Source: Omphalotus guepiniiformis (Eukaryota; Basidiomycota; Agaricomycetes; Agaricales; Omphalotaceae). From it: a stretch of 64,000 nucleotides of DNA. Positions 21,583-33,029 of this stretch are shown here, piece by piece (position 1 is the first letter of the stretch; the number at the start of each line of letters is the position of its first letter). The notes under the pieces were generated by a model that searched no databases, was not told the origin of the DNA, and worked only from the letters and a program-made list of their open reading frames with translations. The DNA lies in contig JAQOOI010000004.1 in assembly GCA_028554645.1 (NCBI GenBank), forward strand, positions 89,402-153,401, written 5' to 3'. The translations under genes and the position numbers were made by a program.

Positions 21583-23704
21583 ATGTCGACTATCACTCAT
21601 CGTAGTGTGGCCGGTGCTACCCTCCCGACCTTTGCCAATAGAACTCACCTGCATCGTTTATCCACTGGCGTAAAAGCTCTTCATGCGCTCAAAGGGGCAC
21701 TTGATCCTCACTCTCAGTGGTATATCACCACACCTAATGCCAGTTTCATTCCTTCTCCACCAATGGGCTCTGCTCGACCTTTATATCGACGGTCTGATGC
21801 TCGGTACGGTGCATGTGATCCCGTATGCTGGCCACAACCCTATAACGCGGACTACCCCTTCCTTCCTTGCATCGCCCGGTCGCCAGCTGCATCGACGTGG
21901 TATTCTCAATGGGATGTTATGTGGATCAATGTCGATGAATATGACGTCGAGTACTCCTCCGCGCGCCCAGGTGCTGGAGGTGTATTGAAGAGATCTATTT
22001 TAGACCGTCTTAGGGAAGCTGTGGATGAGGTGCTTGGGAGCAGGATGACCGGACTTTCGGTAGCGCAACTGGATGGGAATACACCAGGCATGACCGAGGA
22101 ATTGATCCAAATTTTAGATGTATGTCTCAGACATATAGGCTCAACCCCCTCTTCTCTCCGAGATCTCCAGCGCGGTTTAGTTGAGGTCCAACGAGCGTGG
22201 CTGACCCTGTCTGCTATGATTGACTACGTTGTCGATTTTCAAGAGCCTGCAGACTTTGACCGAAAAGAGGTCGTATCGTCGCGGATGGGCTGCTTTGTTT
22301 GGGAGGAGAAAACCGCCTCCAGGTTGATGGGGAGGGGCCTACCTGTCTGGGTGGTACACGTGTGCAGCCAAACCCGACACTATGACGCTGAGGAGATGGT
22401 GACGATTGTGCCCCCGACCGCTTGTCACGAGCCGGCGATGCCTGGTTATCCAATCCTGATCACCTCCCATGCTGGGTCGAGCCAAGAACTCGCTGCAATA
22501 CGTGTCGCTGCTATTGATTGTTTCCCTGAGCCCAACCCCTTTGAAAGCGGGCCGTCGATGACCTCCGTGTCGTACGCGGCCAGGCCATCAACGTCCTCTA
22601 TCTCATACGCGGCGGCAGGCACCGCAAGTGTGATGGCGTCATCCGGGTGTGTTCGGAGAGAGCGTTACAAAGCTGGCAGTGTGGTGGCGGCCCCGAATCG
22701 TGTCAGACAAAGAGGCAGGCCCATGCCGAGAAATCGTACACCCTCATGTGAGTCTTTGCCCACTCGATCTCAAATCAGAGTACATGTTTCTGAGCCTGCT
22801 ACTAGCACTATCAGGATGGAGAGATCCCTTTGAAGACCCACCACTGAACGACCCCTTTGCCCCACCCACCATCCCGGCTTGGAGGGACGCCAATCGACGG
22901 ATTTGCCGGGCAGGGGTGACTCCGGGACGCAAAGCGTTTATTGTCGCTGACCCTGGTCTCTTTTTTGGTTCGCGGGATCAGAGTCGGAGATGGGGACAGT
23001 TTCACCAGTGGGAACATTTTCGCCCCGCGTGGTTGAAGTATTGCCGTCAGGTCAAGGTGAAGGAGCTTTGCACAGATGAGTGGCGAAAGATCATCAGTAT
23101 GCCATTTATTAATCCAGTGGAAGGTGGTGTGTTCTCCCAAGCGAGAGGCAAGAAGGTAGATACTGCGGAGACACTGGCTTTTGTGGAAGAAATCTGGCGG
23201 GATTTCGGCTGGTCAGGCAGTGTGCGAAAGGTCTGCAACGACGCGTTTGACCCTTACCGAGCGCAAGTTCTAGTGCATGAGCTTCGAATGATCAATTTTC
23301 GATGGGAGCTGGAAAAGGTAGATCGAGGCTTAGATACCACGCGTCCCAGGAGAAGCAAACAGTTCGGCTGTGTGAGCTTAGAAGATCAGGAGGAGTCTCA
23401 CCACCGGGCCCGCCAAGAGTTGATCTCCCGATGCATCCCAGGGGGCTCGATGTTTGACCTGGTACTTACCTCAAACGCCGGCCTAGGGGCAGAGGTCTGG
23501 CAGGATCGATACACAGCGCTGAGGTCGTTCTGGCGTCTTATGGACTCGTGGCCGGCAGAGAAGGATACATTTTGGAGGCTTGGGGTCGATGCCGAGCTAT
23601 GCGAGACCCAGGGAGAGAAGTGGGAGCGAATACTGGTGGAGTTTTACGTCCAGTCTGCATTCGGTTTCCTGCATAGGCCTCCAACCCTGCCGTGCCGTGT
23701 GTAA
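21583..23704 (+). CDS. Unknown Agaricomycete-type protein, two exons, about 690 aa
   Basis: Exon 1 runs from ATG 21583 (MSTITHRSVAGATLP) to 22747. A 58-nt intron (GTGAGTCTTT...CTACTAG, 22748-22805) joins in frame to exon 2, which ends at TAA 23702-23704. Exon 1 contains RMGCFVWEEKTASRLMGRGL followed by PVWVVHV, reminiscent of a recurrent basidiomycete pattern (R-x-G-x-F-T...L...G-(I/L)-P-V-W). Exon 2 has GWRDPFEDPP, a proline-rich turn and several Trp-anchored helices (WRDFGWSGSVR, LRSFWRLMDSWP). The long open exons and consistent composition support a real gene. I do not recognise an enzyme or DNA-binding domain. The family is frequently found near transposons in mushroom genomes; that is from memory. 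Confidence 0.65.
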
Positions 23705-24413
23705 AACTTTCTTGTTTTCGTTGTCGTCGTGTTTTCGATCATGCTGTGATACCCTGTGTGTTAACGTCCAATGTAATTGTACACTCGTTCTGCCGTCCTC
23801 ATGCGGGCCTTAGCTCAATAACACCACACCCGACCAATCTCAATACTTTTTCACACGCTTTTGGGTGGGCGGGTGGTTTAGAGATGGACTATGGCTTTCA
23901 GGCTGAGACAATTTCTAAGGACTGGTTCGAAAGCGAAAGCGGGAGACTACTATGCCATAAGGAGTGAGACCAATGGTTTAGGGTTACTCTAGACTTAGGT
24001 CGTCAAATTACCCCCCACGTACTGTAATGACAAAGCTCTTGCCATATTCAGAGTGGCCTTTCAAGACTAGAGGTTGACGGAGGCAACAACAACCTTGCCG
24101 CGTAATTTTCTGCAAAGTATATGACGACAACAAATTGTAGTTCTTCAAAGTAAAGTTCAGACGTTAGCATGATCAAAAATTGCATGAACAACATCGGCCG
24201 AAAAGCTACCAGCATATCCCGAAGTTTGACAAAGTCTAGCGAGGTCACGGTTGTAATAAAGCCTAAGGGTGTAAGAGTGTCTGACGTGTGTATTTGGTTG
24301 GTACATTATGGGTTTGGAGAACCTCGCTTGGCAGCAAAGTGATGCTCGTGTTCATTCCGAGCTATAGAGTGCGACACCTAAAGCTACAAGAACATAATGA
24401 GACAGGTCATCCT
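23705..24413. other. No gene recognised
   Basis: This is intergenic sequence between two convergently transcribed unknown genes. It is AT-rich and probably contains both 3' ends. Short frames show no motif. Confidence 0.4.
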
Positions 24414-25512
24414 TCAAATTGAAAGATCGATGTATGAAGTGGACCGAGTGGAATCGTGAACTTCAAAACAATCCAAGACCTCACGGCTACTTGGGTCCTC
24501 ATCTGAAGAGAGATGAGAATGTCAAGCGCCAGTTGAACGGAAAACAGCTTACAGTACATTCGTCGGCGGCGAAGTCCTGATCTGTCAGGGGCAGACTCCT
24601 TGCGCAGACGTTTTGATGCACCAGAGGGACCGGGCGCGGCTTCACTCTCAGATGAAGGAGGGGCGCGTATCGCTTTAGGGATCTGCGTCGCGTAGGGGCT
24701 TATCGCAGGGTCTGCATGAAGGGGGCTATCAGTCTGGATACTTTGCGACTGGAAAGTGCGTCTGGTGACCACGGGCGCAGGCTGACCCCAACCTTGAAGA
24801 ACCGGATGGGGCGAGGCGGCTTGAGTGTAAAGAACTCGTTGGATGCGTGGCCATTGATGGAATGTCCACATCTCCAACACGGTGACACAGTGGCCTGCAA
24901 TGGCGTGCACCACAGCGGACGCGCACCCTGGGTGGGGGAGTGGGCCGATTGGAACAGCGCTCAAGAGATTTGGGCTGGGGCGATGGGTGAGAGACCATGA
25001 GGCAGAAAAGGCACGTTCGTAGAGGACAACGAGAGTCCCTATAACAATCAATTGCCCGAAATTGGGGCCCGTCGCAGCAAACACCTGCTGGGAGCAAGTA
25101 CGGCCGGTGTGCGAATATTCCACACACTGAAAATGTCGACGTCAGATCAAGCGCCAAAATTATTGGATTGACTCACTCTGGCAACGGTGAGACCCAAATG
25201 GCGCATGTCGCCTCGCCCGTAATTAGTCCATGTATTCAAGACGCAGTCTTCGGTCTCTGGCAACACCTGCGGTGAGGAGCAAATTCCATCAATGGATCTG
25301 ACCAACAGGTTTGTTAGCAGGATGCCCATGGTAGCGTTGCCAGTATTCGGGATCCCCCCTAGAGTCTGCAGGCAGTGTCTTGCGGACACCTCTAATGCTG
25401 GCAATGTAAAAGTGGTCTCCGGGGAATCCTCAGTCCAGGGCACCGTGATGGACATCTCTGGCGAGTGAGCAGTCGTGCCGGCAGACATTGCGTTGCACAG
25501 AGCTGGGACCAT
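24414..25512 (-). CDS. Unknown three-exon protein with basic C-terminal stretch
   Basis: Exon 1 is 25512 to about 25175 (MVPALCNAMSAGTTAHS through LGLTVAR). An intron with GTGAGTCAA donor and TTTTCAG acceptor follows. Exon 2 reads CVEYSHTGRTCSQQVFA through a Pro/Ser-rich region and ASKRLRKESAPDRSGLRRRR. A second intron (GTAAGCTGTT...CTCTTCAG) joins in frame to the last exon, which reads EDPSSREVLDCFEVHD and stops at 24414. All joins preserve phase. The basic cluster could be a nuclear signal. No domain is recognised. Confidence 0.55.
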
Positions 25513-25902
25513 CGGCTTTCAAAAATGCAAGTTGATAATGGCGCACAAAGCGGCTGAGTATGCAGTTGATTCAATGGCTGAACTGGTTCAGATGTGAAGT
25601 GGTTCAGACCTGTTTACAATGCAACGTTGACCTGCGTGCATCAGGAGGAGGATACGCGTGCCCATTCATTGACCGATTCGCGCGAGTGTCCAGGGTTCAG
25701 ATCTGCAGAAGGTGTGAACATCGCAGTTGAGTGCGGGACCACAATAAAATAATGGATGACTTTCCATAAGAATTTAGGCCTTAGGTCCAATTTGCCCGGC
25801 ACTAAACTTCGAGTAAAATATTTGAAATATATCTAGCTCCGAGTTATGTGCGAAATCATCCCCGTAATGCGACAAGCAAATATAGAAACACTAGGCGGAA
25901 TA

Positions 25903-26155
25903 TAGTCACGTGTACCCGGGATCTACGTCCGTATTCAGCAGGTTTTCCTCAGGCTCGCTTACAGCAAACATAAATCAAATGCACCAGAAAATGCTTTAGC
26001 AAGGGGGGGTCCAGAGGCCTTTCCCAAATCTCATCGTTGGGACACTGTTAATATTTGGTTTTTTCGGTTTTATTGCACTAACCGGGCTCGGCTCGTCTCG
26101 GCTAAGCATATACTGTAGAAGGTAAAATCTAGTGCAGATTGGTAAACTCTTACGT
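25903..26155. repeat. Dispersed repeat, copy B
   Basis: This block starts AGTCACGTGTACCCGGGATC and matches copy A at 13778-14170 in the same order and orientation, with about 140 bp less sequence. The end with AAAATCTAGTGCAGATTGG is shared. 25513-26910 otherwise shows no gene. Confidence 0.7.
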
Positions 26156-26231
26156 AGGGCCGGGCAATTGAATTCATGAGGTTACACGGCGTGGTCTGGC
26201 GTGGTCCTGCCATGGACGCCCGACAATAAAT

Positions 26232-26449
26232 AAAGAGGATGAAATTGCTATTGTATATCAGAGAAGATATCAGAAAACATCGTAGGACCATTGGGCAAAG
26301 TCAGGAAAGACTTCGGGAACAATCGTTAGCGCGCGACAGTAAAGAGGATGAAATTGCTATTGTATATCAGAGAAGATATCAGAAAGCATCGTAGGACCAT
26401 TGGGCAAAGTCAGGTAAGACTTTGGGAACAATCGTTAGCCCGTTGTTCG
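26232..26449. repeat. 109-bp tandem duplication
   Basis: AAAGAGGATGAAATTGCTAT begins at 26232 and again at 26341, and each copy runs on through CATCGTAGGACCATTGGGC to ACAATCGTTAGC. The copies are almost identical. Confidence 0.85.
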
Positions 26450-26910
26450 GATGAACGGATGAAAGATGTGGCGGTGCCTTTGCCGGCCGATCGCGTGGGC
26501 AGAAACTCTGACCAAACAACGATGGTCCTTGAGCAGCCTTGAGCCCTAACCCCCATCATTGAGCCCAAACTCCCCATCATTCCCCTGCTGACCTATGGTC
26601 CCAGCAGGCGGGTCGCTCTGAAGTCGACTGACGGAATAGCTATGGGGTAGGGTGGTATACTTCCAGGCGTTTGCTTGTAGAAATCGTTATTAATATAGTC
26701 GCGACACTCTTGCTGTGGTGCTGGTGCGCAATGAACAGTTTGCAAAAGACATCTCTACACATATTTGTGTGCGAGTGGCATATTACGCCGCTGATTATGT
26801 CTAGTACAGCAATGGATCTACATAAGAAGGACGGAACATAAGGTCACCAATGAAGGTAACATTGAATAGCGTTTTTTTGGGGGTAGGAGACAGGTAGGAG
26901 ACAGCAGGCA

Positions 26911-27838
26911 CTAAAGAAAATTCTTGTCCAGATCCCACCCTGGGGTGTTGGTGACCCCGGCCAGACGAAGAAATAAGAGAGAGCCATCACGCGCAGGTAT
27001 CAACGTTGCCCAATGGACAGTCTGCCATTCCACCGCGCCTTTCCTGGAGACCTCAAACCGATGTAATCCTTGCTCAATATCATGACCACCGAGCAGCAGT
27101 TTGTTGTCTTGGAGGGAGACCCGCTGTCCTGGGTTACTAACCAGCAAGCGCAAGGCGTCAACGCCATCCTGGAGCACGGGTAAGCGTCAAATTTGGGGGC
27201 GGAGGATGGGCAACAAACCTTCATATACAGCATCAGGGTGACTTTGTTGGCAGTGGCCAAGTCTGACGGCCCTGGTTCCTCGTCGCTCCCTCTGGTGATC
27301 GGACGGCCATAAAGGCGACGACCGAACGCTCTCCGAGTCGAAGGTGTTGGAGTAGACGCTGAGGTTGCCGGAGACAAAGGTAGTACACGACCACGACGCG
27401 GGGTGAAAGAGTCCAGAGTCGGAGGGTCACGTCGGCTGCCTTTGGAAGTGAGACTTTCGCGAAAACCCAGCAGCTCACGAATGTTAGAGGTGTTCAAGAG
27501 CTGGGCTCCCCAGTCTCCCAGTGAGAGATCTGAGACATGTTCGCGAACTTTATAAGGCAATCCCTGGCGTCGAGACTACACATAGCCAGGTCAGTAGATG
27601 GTCTTAAGTGACGTGATCGGTGGATTACTGACATATATAAAATACCGACCGCAGTCTGGAAGGTATCGATCACCCGTATCAATGAGAAGGCGTGCGCGCG
27701 AAGGGTGTGTGGGCAGCGGAAAGTATGATCTTAGAGCGCAGGCAAGAGCTGCGTTGACAGCAGCGAGCATTTGCTTTGCGGTGCCATCGAACCGCAACGC
27801 GACGTCACCGTATCGCTGCACGTATATGTCGCGATGCA
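26911..27838 (-). CDS. Unknown three-exon protein, about 255 aa
   Basis: The probable ATG is at 27838 (MHRDIYVQRYGDVALRF). Exon 1 ends at DCGRYFIY near 27640. A GTCAGTAAT...CGCCAG intron leads in frame to GLPYKVREHVSDLSLGDWG. Exon 2 ends at VTLMLYMK near 27240. A GTTTGTTGC...CTCCAG intron leads to DGVDALRLLVSNPGQR, and the last exon stops at 26911. All junctions are phase 0. The protein looks globular with a Ser/Thr/Pro/Arg linker in exon 2. I do not recognise the family. A plus-strand frame (27598-27933) overlaps exon 1 and may extend by splicing to 28139, so antisense coding cannot be excluded. Confidence 0.5.
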
Positions 27839-28169
27839 TAGTGAAGCTTGCTGCACAAGTGATGGAGGAAGAACGAAACAAGGTATACTGCAGGTACGTT
27901 TCTGCTGGTACGTTCACATTTTCAAAGTCATAAACTGTCAGAACGTATGACGATGATTGCAACAGGCAGGCACTCAAGATGAAGCGCTAGAAGATGAAGC
28001 GCTAGCTCCGCCGAACACAATTACGCGAGAAGGAACCAATCGTGCGGAAAATCTGGCAGAGTGGACCATGAAAAGATTGAAATCGAATAGCGATTCAACC
28101 GAAGTTAGCAGATGGTGTACCGGCCGGCGCAGACACTAGCGTAGCGGGACAGGCGGTGTACAGATTAGA

Positions 28170-28855
28170 TGGCAGGGAGGATGTACGGGTTAGATGGAAG
28201 GGAGGATAGGAAGATGGAAGGGCAATTGGAAATGGGATGGGTTGAAACATGGTGAGATATTGATGAACTGGTTCTACTGATTCCGATTTAGAGTCGTCTA
28301 CAGGGTCGCGAAAACGATGGGCCCGTTGCAGAGCTGCTATCGAGAGTCAAGAACGAGATCTCGGCTTGAAGAGCATGCGGTAGGATGAGTTGGGTGACAT
28401 GTACATGTACGGGTTAGATGGGAAGATAGGAAGATGGAACGGTAATTGGAAAAGGGATGAGTTGAAACAGGTTGAAACATGGTGAGATTCTGATGAACTG
28501 GTTGTACTGATTCCGATTTAGAGTCGTCTACAGGGTCGCGAAAACGATGGGCCCGTTGCAGAGCTGCTATCGAGGGTCAAGAACGAGATCTCGGCTTGAA
28601 GAGCATGCGGTAGGATGAGTTGGGTGACATGTACATGTACGGGTTAGATGGGAAGATAGGAAGATGGAACGGTAATTGGAAAAGGGATGAGTTGAAACAG
28701 GTTGAAACATGGTGAGATTCTGATGAACTGGTTGTACTGATTCCGATTTAGAGTCGTCTACAGGGTCGCGAAAACGATGGGCCCGTTGCAGAGCTGCTAT
28801 CGAGAGTCAAGAACGAGATCTCGGCTTGAAGAGCATGCGGTAGGATGAGTTGGGG
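28170..28855. repeat. 230-bp tandem repeat, three copies
   Basis: AAAACGATGGGCCCGTTGCA occurs at 28311, 28541 and 28771, exactly 230 bp apart. The first copy is slightly diverged and the second and third are nearly identical. Each unit contains an acceptor-like TTCCGATTTAG followed by a short plus-strand frame beginning SRLQGRENDGPV and ending in TGA. The array may therefore be another duplicated terminal exon, possibly of a plus-strand gene starting near 27.86 kb; this is unproven. Confidence 0.85.
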
Positions 28856-29036
28856 GCATGCGGTGCTAGAGGGCCCAGCGGCGAAATTTTACGGGTGAAC
28901 TTTGCATCCAAGCGGGGTTTCAGGTAGTTTCAGTGAGTATTCGCTGGTTGGAACCTACTACACTGACCGAGCCTGTGAAAACTCTGGTCCTTTCACTGAA
29001 AACCTTGCCACAACAACAATCGCAGCAAGCCGCGGG

Positions 29037-31825
29037 ATGTCTGCCCCTTCATCTTCTGCGAGGGATGGTCCGTCTGGTCCTGGGTACGTCGCGCAAGTGA
29101 TTTGATATGCAATAGTAATAATATGCACCTCATACATAGTACAACGGGAACGGCACGCAATGTGGACGAGGATCCATTGTCTGACGAGGAGGAGGATCCT
29201 AAACACAAGGAGATCCTTTCACCCGCCCAACACGCTGCAGTGAAGAAGCTCTTTCCGTCTTGGTGCAAGATTTTGGACGACCACGACATGATCAATAGGC
29301 CGCGGAACAAGAAGTATCCTCTGGCAGTGCAGCAGTGGAGAGCAGATGCGGTCGGACGCCTGCTAAAGGATGACCCAGCGTTTCAGGGTGTTACAGGCCC
29401 AAAGTTCGTGAAGGTATTGTCCCAAGGTGCCAAGATTGCGTGCTACCAGACCGCTGACTTCTCACTCATACATAGGCTGTGGGGCAAGCCTTCAATAGAT
29501 ATGTACATCGAGGTTATGAGGCGACTCATAAGGACAAAGGTTCTGGGCCGGCGCGTACACCGTTGGAGGACGGTGAGGGGGGGTCTTTGTCTGACCCTCG
29601 AAAGGCCGCGTCTGTGTTTTTTTGCGTTTGCAGGCAAATTAACGGGTCGACAGCTCTTCCTGAGCGAGAACAAGGATGCAGTGAAGATAAAGATGAAAGA
29701 GCTTCGCCAGGGAGCTGGCCATGCCGGTGAGGTCACGGACACTCAGCTCGACGGGGCCATGGTCGGCGCAGCGACGATGCGTGGGAGCAACGTGGGCTGG
29801 TACCAGAAAGCATCATCCGAGCTGTGGAAAAACGCGGACCAAGAGCTTTACGAGAGTCGGGCTGAAAATGCTGTGAAGGATACGGAGAGGTAAGTGGAAC
29901 ACTGGTCGTGAAATTCAAGGTACCAACTAAAGACTATGTAGTAACGTGAACAAGTTTTTAAGAGGGGCGCTTCACACATTGAGCGCAGTGCGGGATTCCG
30001 GACAGCTGGGAAAGGTGGGCTTCCAATTGGTGATGGCCTACGAGAGTGTGCAGTCTCCAACTGGATTTACGGCAATACGGTGAGTCGAAATGTTCGTATG
30101 CGTTCTCCAAAAAACTCACATGGGCATAAGATTGGGAATTGATCCTCCGGATACTCCCGCCGGCGCAAGCTTCGAAGACCACACTTCGTTTTTGGACGAT
30201 TACGGAGGTTGGGTCGGCCGAATTGTTCGTGGTGAGGATGATATGAATTCGACCCCTGAAACGCGGAAGTATCTAATGTTTGCTGTGTAGAGGCCACAGC
30301 ACAGAAGATAGCAATACCACGAAATGAGGCAGGGATACCTGTCTTTCCTGTTTTGGACTTCACAAAGGCGAGAATGGAGGAACATCGATCCGCATACAGC
30401 AAGTTTTTTGAGGCAATATGGGGTGAGTCACGTAGTCGCGATCGCTGAGGCCCAGGTCACGATTTGCCTTACAGACCACGCCTGGCCGAGAGACGGTGAG
30501 ATATCGACGATCCCATGGGGGGCGATAGTCGCTGATCCCTCTGGATATTACGATACCTCGACTTTCCTTTTCCCCGCCTCACTGCGTTCACCGATTCTCC
30601 TGTCTGATAACGAGGTGGTAGCGATAAACGCGTACCTCAGCGCAACGTCCAATTCTTGGTCGACCCTGCCTTTCGTGTTCTATGAAAAGGGGATATTGGA
30701 AGACAAGTGGAAGCGCTGGGCCCAGGAAGACCGTGAGGTTGAGGAAGAAGGAGAGGAGGACATTGACAATGCACATGTCGATTCCGAGGTCCCGGTACGC
30801 GATGTGGGAGAAGGTCTACCTGGAGGCGTTGTGGAACTGCAGCGAAACGAGGGCGACGGGGACGTGTTGCAACAGGCGACACAGGAGGGAAACGCTGTCT
30901 GGGCCGTGCGACCCCACGCATCGAAGGATGGACGCACTGCGCTGAGTGCGGTGGGTTTGAATGACGCTGCCAGTCCAGGTGTACCCTCTCTATCAGACAT
31001 TACCGAGGAGGCGGGTGAGGAGGGTGTGGTGGCACCAGTAGTGCCGATTGTGCCAGAGGAGGGGGTCGATTCAAGGTCCCAAAGCAGCGAGACGGATGCC
31101 ATCGAGATATCGAAGGATGGACGCACTGCGCCGACTTTGAGTGACGCTGCCAGTCCAGGTGTACCCCCTCTATCAGGCGTTACCGAGGAGGCGGGTGAGG
31201 AGGGTGTGGTGGCACCAGTACTGCCGATTGTGTCAGAGGAGCGGGTCAACTCAGGGTTCCAAAGCAGCGAGACAGATGCCATGGAGGCATCTCCCCAACG
31301 GACGCCTGCTACCGGGGGCGGCACTGCAGTGCCATCGTCTTCGACGGTGCTGGTCAATGACGCATCAACTTCTGATGCACGTGTTCACAGCGAAGTGGAA
31401 GTGCTTGCATTGCCTGGAGAGACTAGGGGGAGGGTGCGGACGAGAGAGGACGTCGGGAAAGGGAAAGGCCACGAGGAGCAGGGCCAAAGCATAAAGGAGT
31501 TAAGGAGTCAAGAGCTCTGGTCACTCGACGAACACGCCAGTCAGAAGATGCGGGTGGGATGGATGGGGGTCCATCCCCACAGATGTCCGAAACAGGTGGA
31601 GGGTGGATGGACGACCCAGATTTCTTCCACAAGCCGCCGCCCCCGAATTGGAGAGGTTATGTCATACCAACCGAGCAGGATAGCTTCATGGTGTACTCCG
31701 AACAGCTGGAGCAGTGGGTAGAAGAAGACAAGAAATCAAAACGTCGGGTGCTGCACAGGGACGAGTATGGGAACATAACGAAGTTGGGAGATATGCCTCC
31801 GAAGAAAAAGGCGAAAACGAAGTAG
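29037..31825 (+). CDS. Unknown Agaricomycete-type multi-exon protein, acidic, with C-terminal NLS
   Basis: The likely ATG is at 29037 (MSAPSSSARDGPSGPG). A GTACGTCGC...CATAG intron leads to a long acidic exon (DEDPLSDEEEDP). The next blocks are FPSWCKILDDHD, QAFNRYVHRGYEATHKDK, KLTGRQLFLSENKDAVK, then a W-rich segment ending YESRAENAVKDTER. Further exons give VGFQLVMAYESVQSPTG, SFLDDYGGWVGRIVR, AYSKFFEAIWG and WGAIVADPSGYYD. The last large exon is Glu/Ser-rich with a 63-residue internal duplication, and the gene ends PPKKKAKTK at 31825, a classical nuclear signal. The join between 31430 and 31545 is uncertain because the frame must shift by splicing there. The layout is typical of an unnamed mushroom family. 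Confidence 0.6.
30921..31298 (+). repeat. 189-bp in-frame internal duplication
   Basis: TCGAAGGATGGACGCACTGC begins at 30921 and at 31110. The two units encode 63 residues each (SKDGRTA..., EEAGEEGVVAPV..., SSETDA) within the acidic gene. The length is a multiple of three, so the frame is kept. Confidence 0.85.
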
Positions 31826-31839
31826 ATTCACATTTCCGA

Positions 31840-33010
31840 ATCACATTCCGCGGTTGTTTTCAGGACACCCCCTTCTTTACTCATATATTTCCTTGCAGAG
31901 TTTTCACTGTGTTTCATTGTCAATGTCAAGAGTTTTCCATTTTTATCCCTGTATTTCCACTGGTGCGTCACCATTTCTCTGTTTCCAGGTGTTGTTCATC
32001 TGTTTCCTTGCGCAGTTTTCACCGTGTGTCCTATTATGGTTGTGCTCTTTCCATCGTAATTCTCACATTTCCACTGGTGCGTCATTGCTCTTACTGCAAA
32101 AATATGGCGTGGCGGATTCCAAGAAATTTCCATTATGTTTTCTTTAGGTGTCAACAATATGATTTCCATTCATTTTTGGTAGTGATTCCACAGTTTCCAG
32201 GCTTTCGTGACACTAATTTCCACCGTAATTCCCAGTTAGTTTCCGTTAACCTCTTAACTTGATATCTGCCTCAGATTTCCATTCTGTCCCAGTGAGTCCA
32301 CCACAATTCCTCAGTTCTGTCTGATTCATATGTTGCTTTCCACCGACTAATTTCCACCGTAATTTCCAGTTAGTTTCCGTTAACTTGATATCTGCCTCAG
32401 ATTTCCCACTGTAAATCACCAGAAATGTTGGCCACTGGCTTGTTGGCAGAATTCCGGGATCTTCCACTTTGTTTTCAGCCTTATACCCAGATGAACCGCC
32501 ACTTTTTCGTTATTCGGCTTGCCCTTCGATTCCGCACCATTTCCTTTTCTTTTCCGCTGCGTTTCAATCAATTTCAGTATACGTGATTTGTTTCTTCACA
32601 AGTTCCACCTGCCATCATTGGAAAACTGCTCTGAACATTGTGTTTGAAAATTCCGTAAAACTGCCCTGAACATTGTGTTGAAAATTCCGGAAAACTGCCC
32701 TGAACATTGTGTTGAAAATTCCGGAAAACTGCCCTGAACATTGTGTTGAAAATTCCGGAAAACTACCCTGAACATTGTGTTGAGACTGCACTGAACATTG
32801 TTTTGAAAATTCCGCTCAAGTGCCCGTTGAAATCTTCACCGCACGTTCACCAAAATTTCCCTACATGTTTCTCACCCCCCCGAAATCGTGCAATTAATTC
32901 CACTGTTGTTTCCTGCTGTTTCACTCGGTTTCACCTCTTTTTCAGTGGCGTGCGGTTCACTTGCTTCGGTAATTCCGCTTCACAGGTCACAACCGACTTT
33001 TCCAAGAAAA
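31840..33010. repeat. Degenerate TTCCA/TTTCA word array, with a 34-bp tandem block
   Basis: This is the reverse-complement counterpart of 540-1340 and 2400-3480: the plus strand is full of GTTTCCA, ATTTCCAC, GTTTCAC and AATTCC. At about 32620-32815 a 34-bp unit ending GAACATTGTGTTGAAAATTCCG is repeated five to six times. Longer duplications also occur (TTCCACCGTAATTnCCAGTTAG at about 32218 and 32352). There is no gene-like frame. Confidence 0.7.
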
Positions 33011-33029
33011 CATCTAGTTAAGTTACAGC

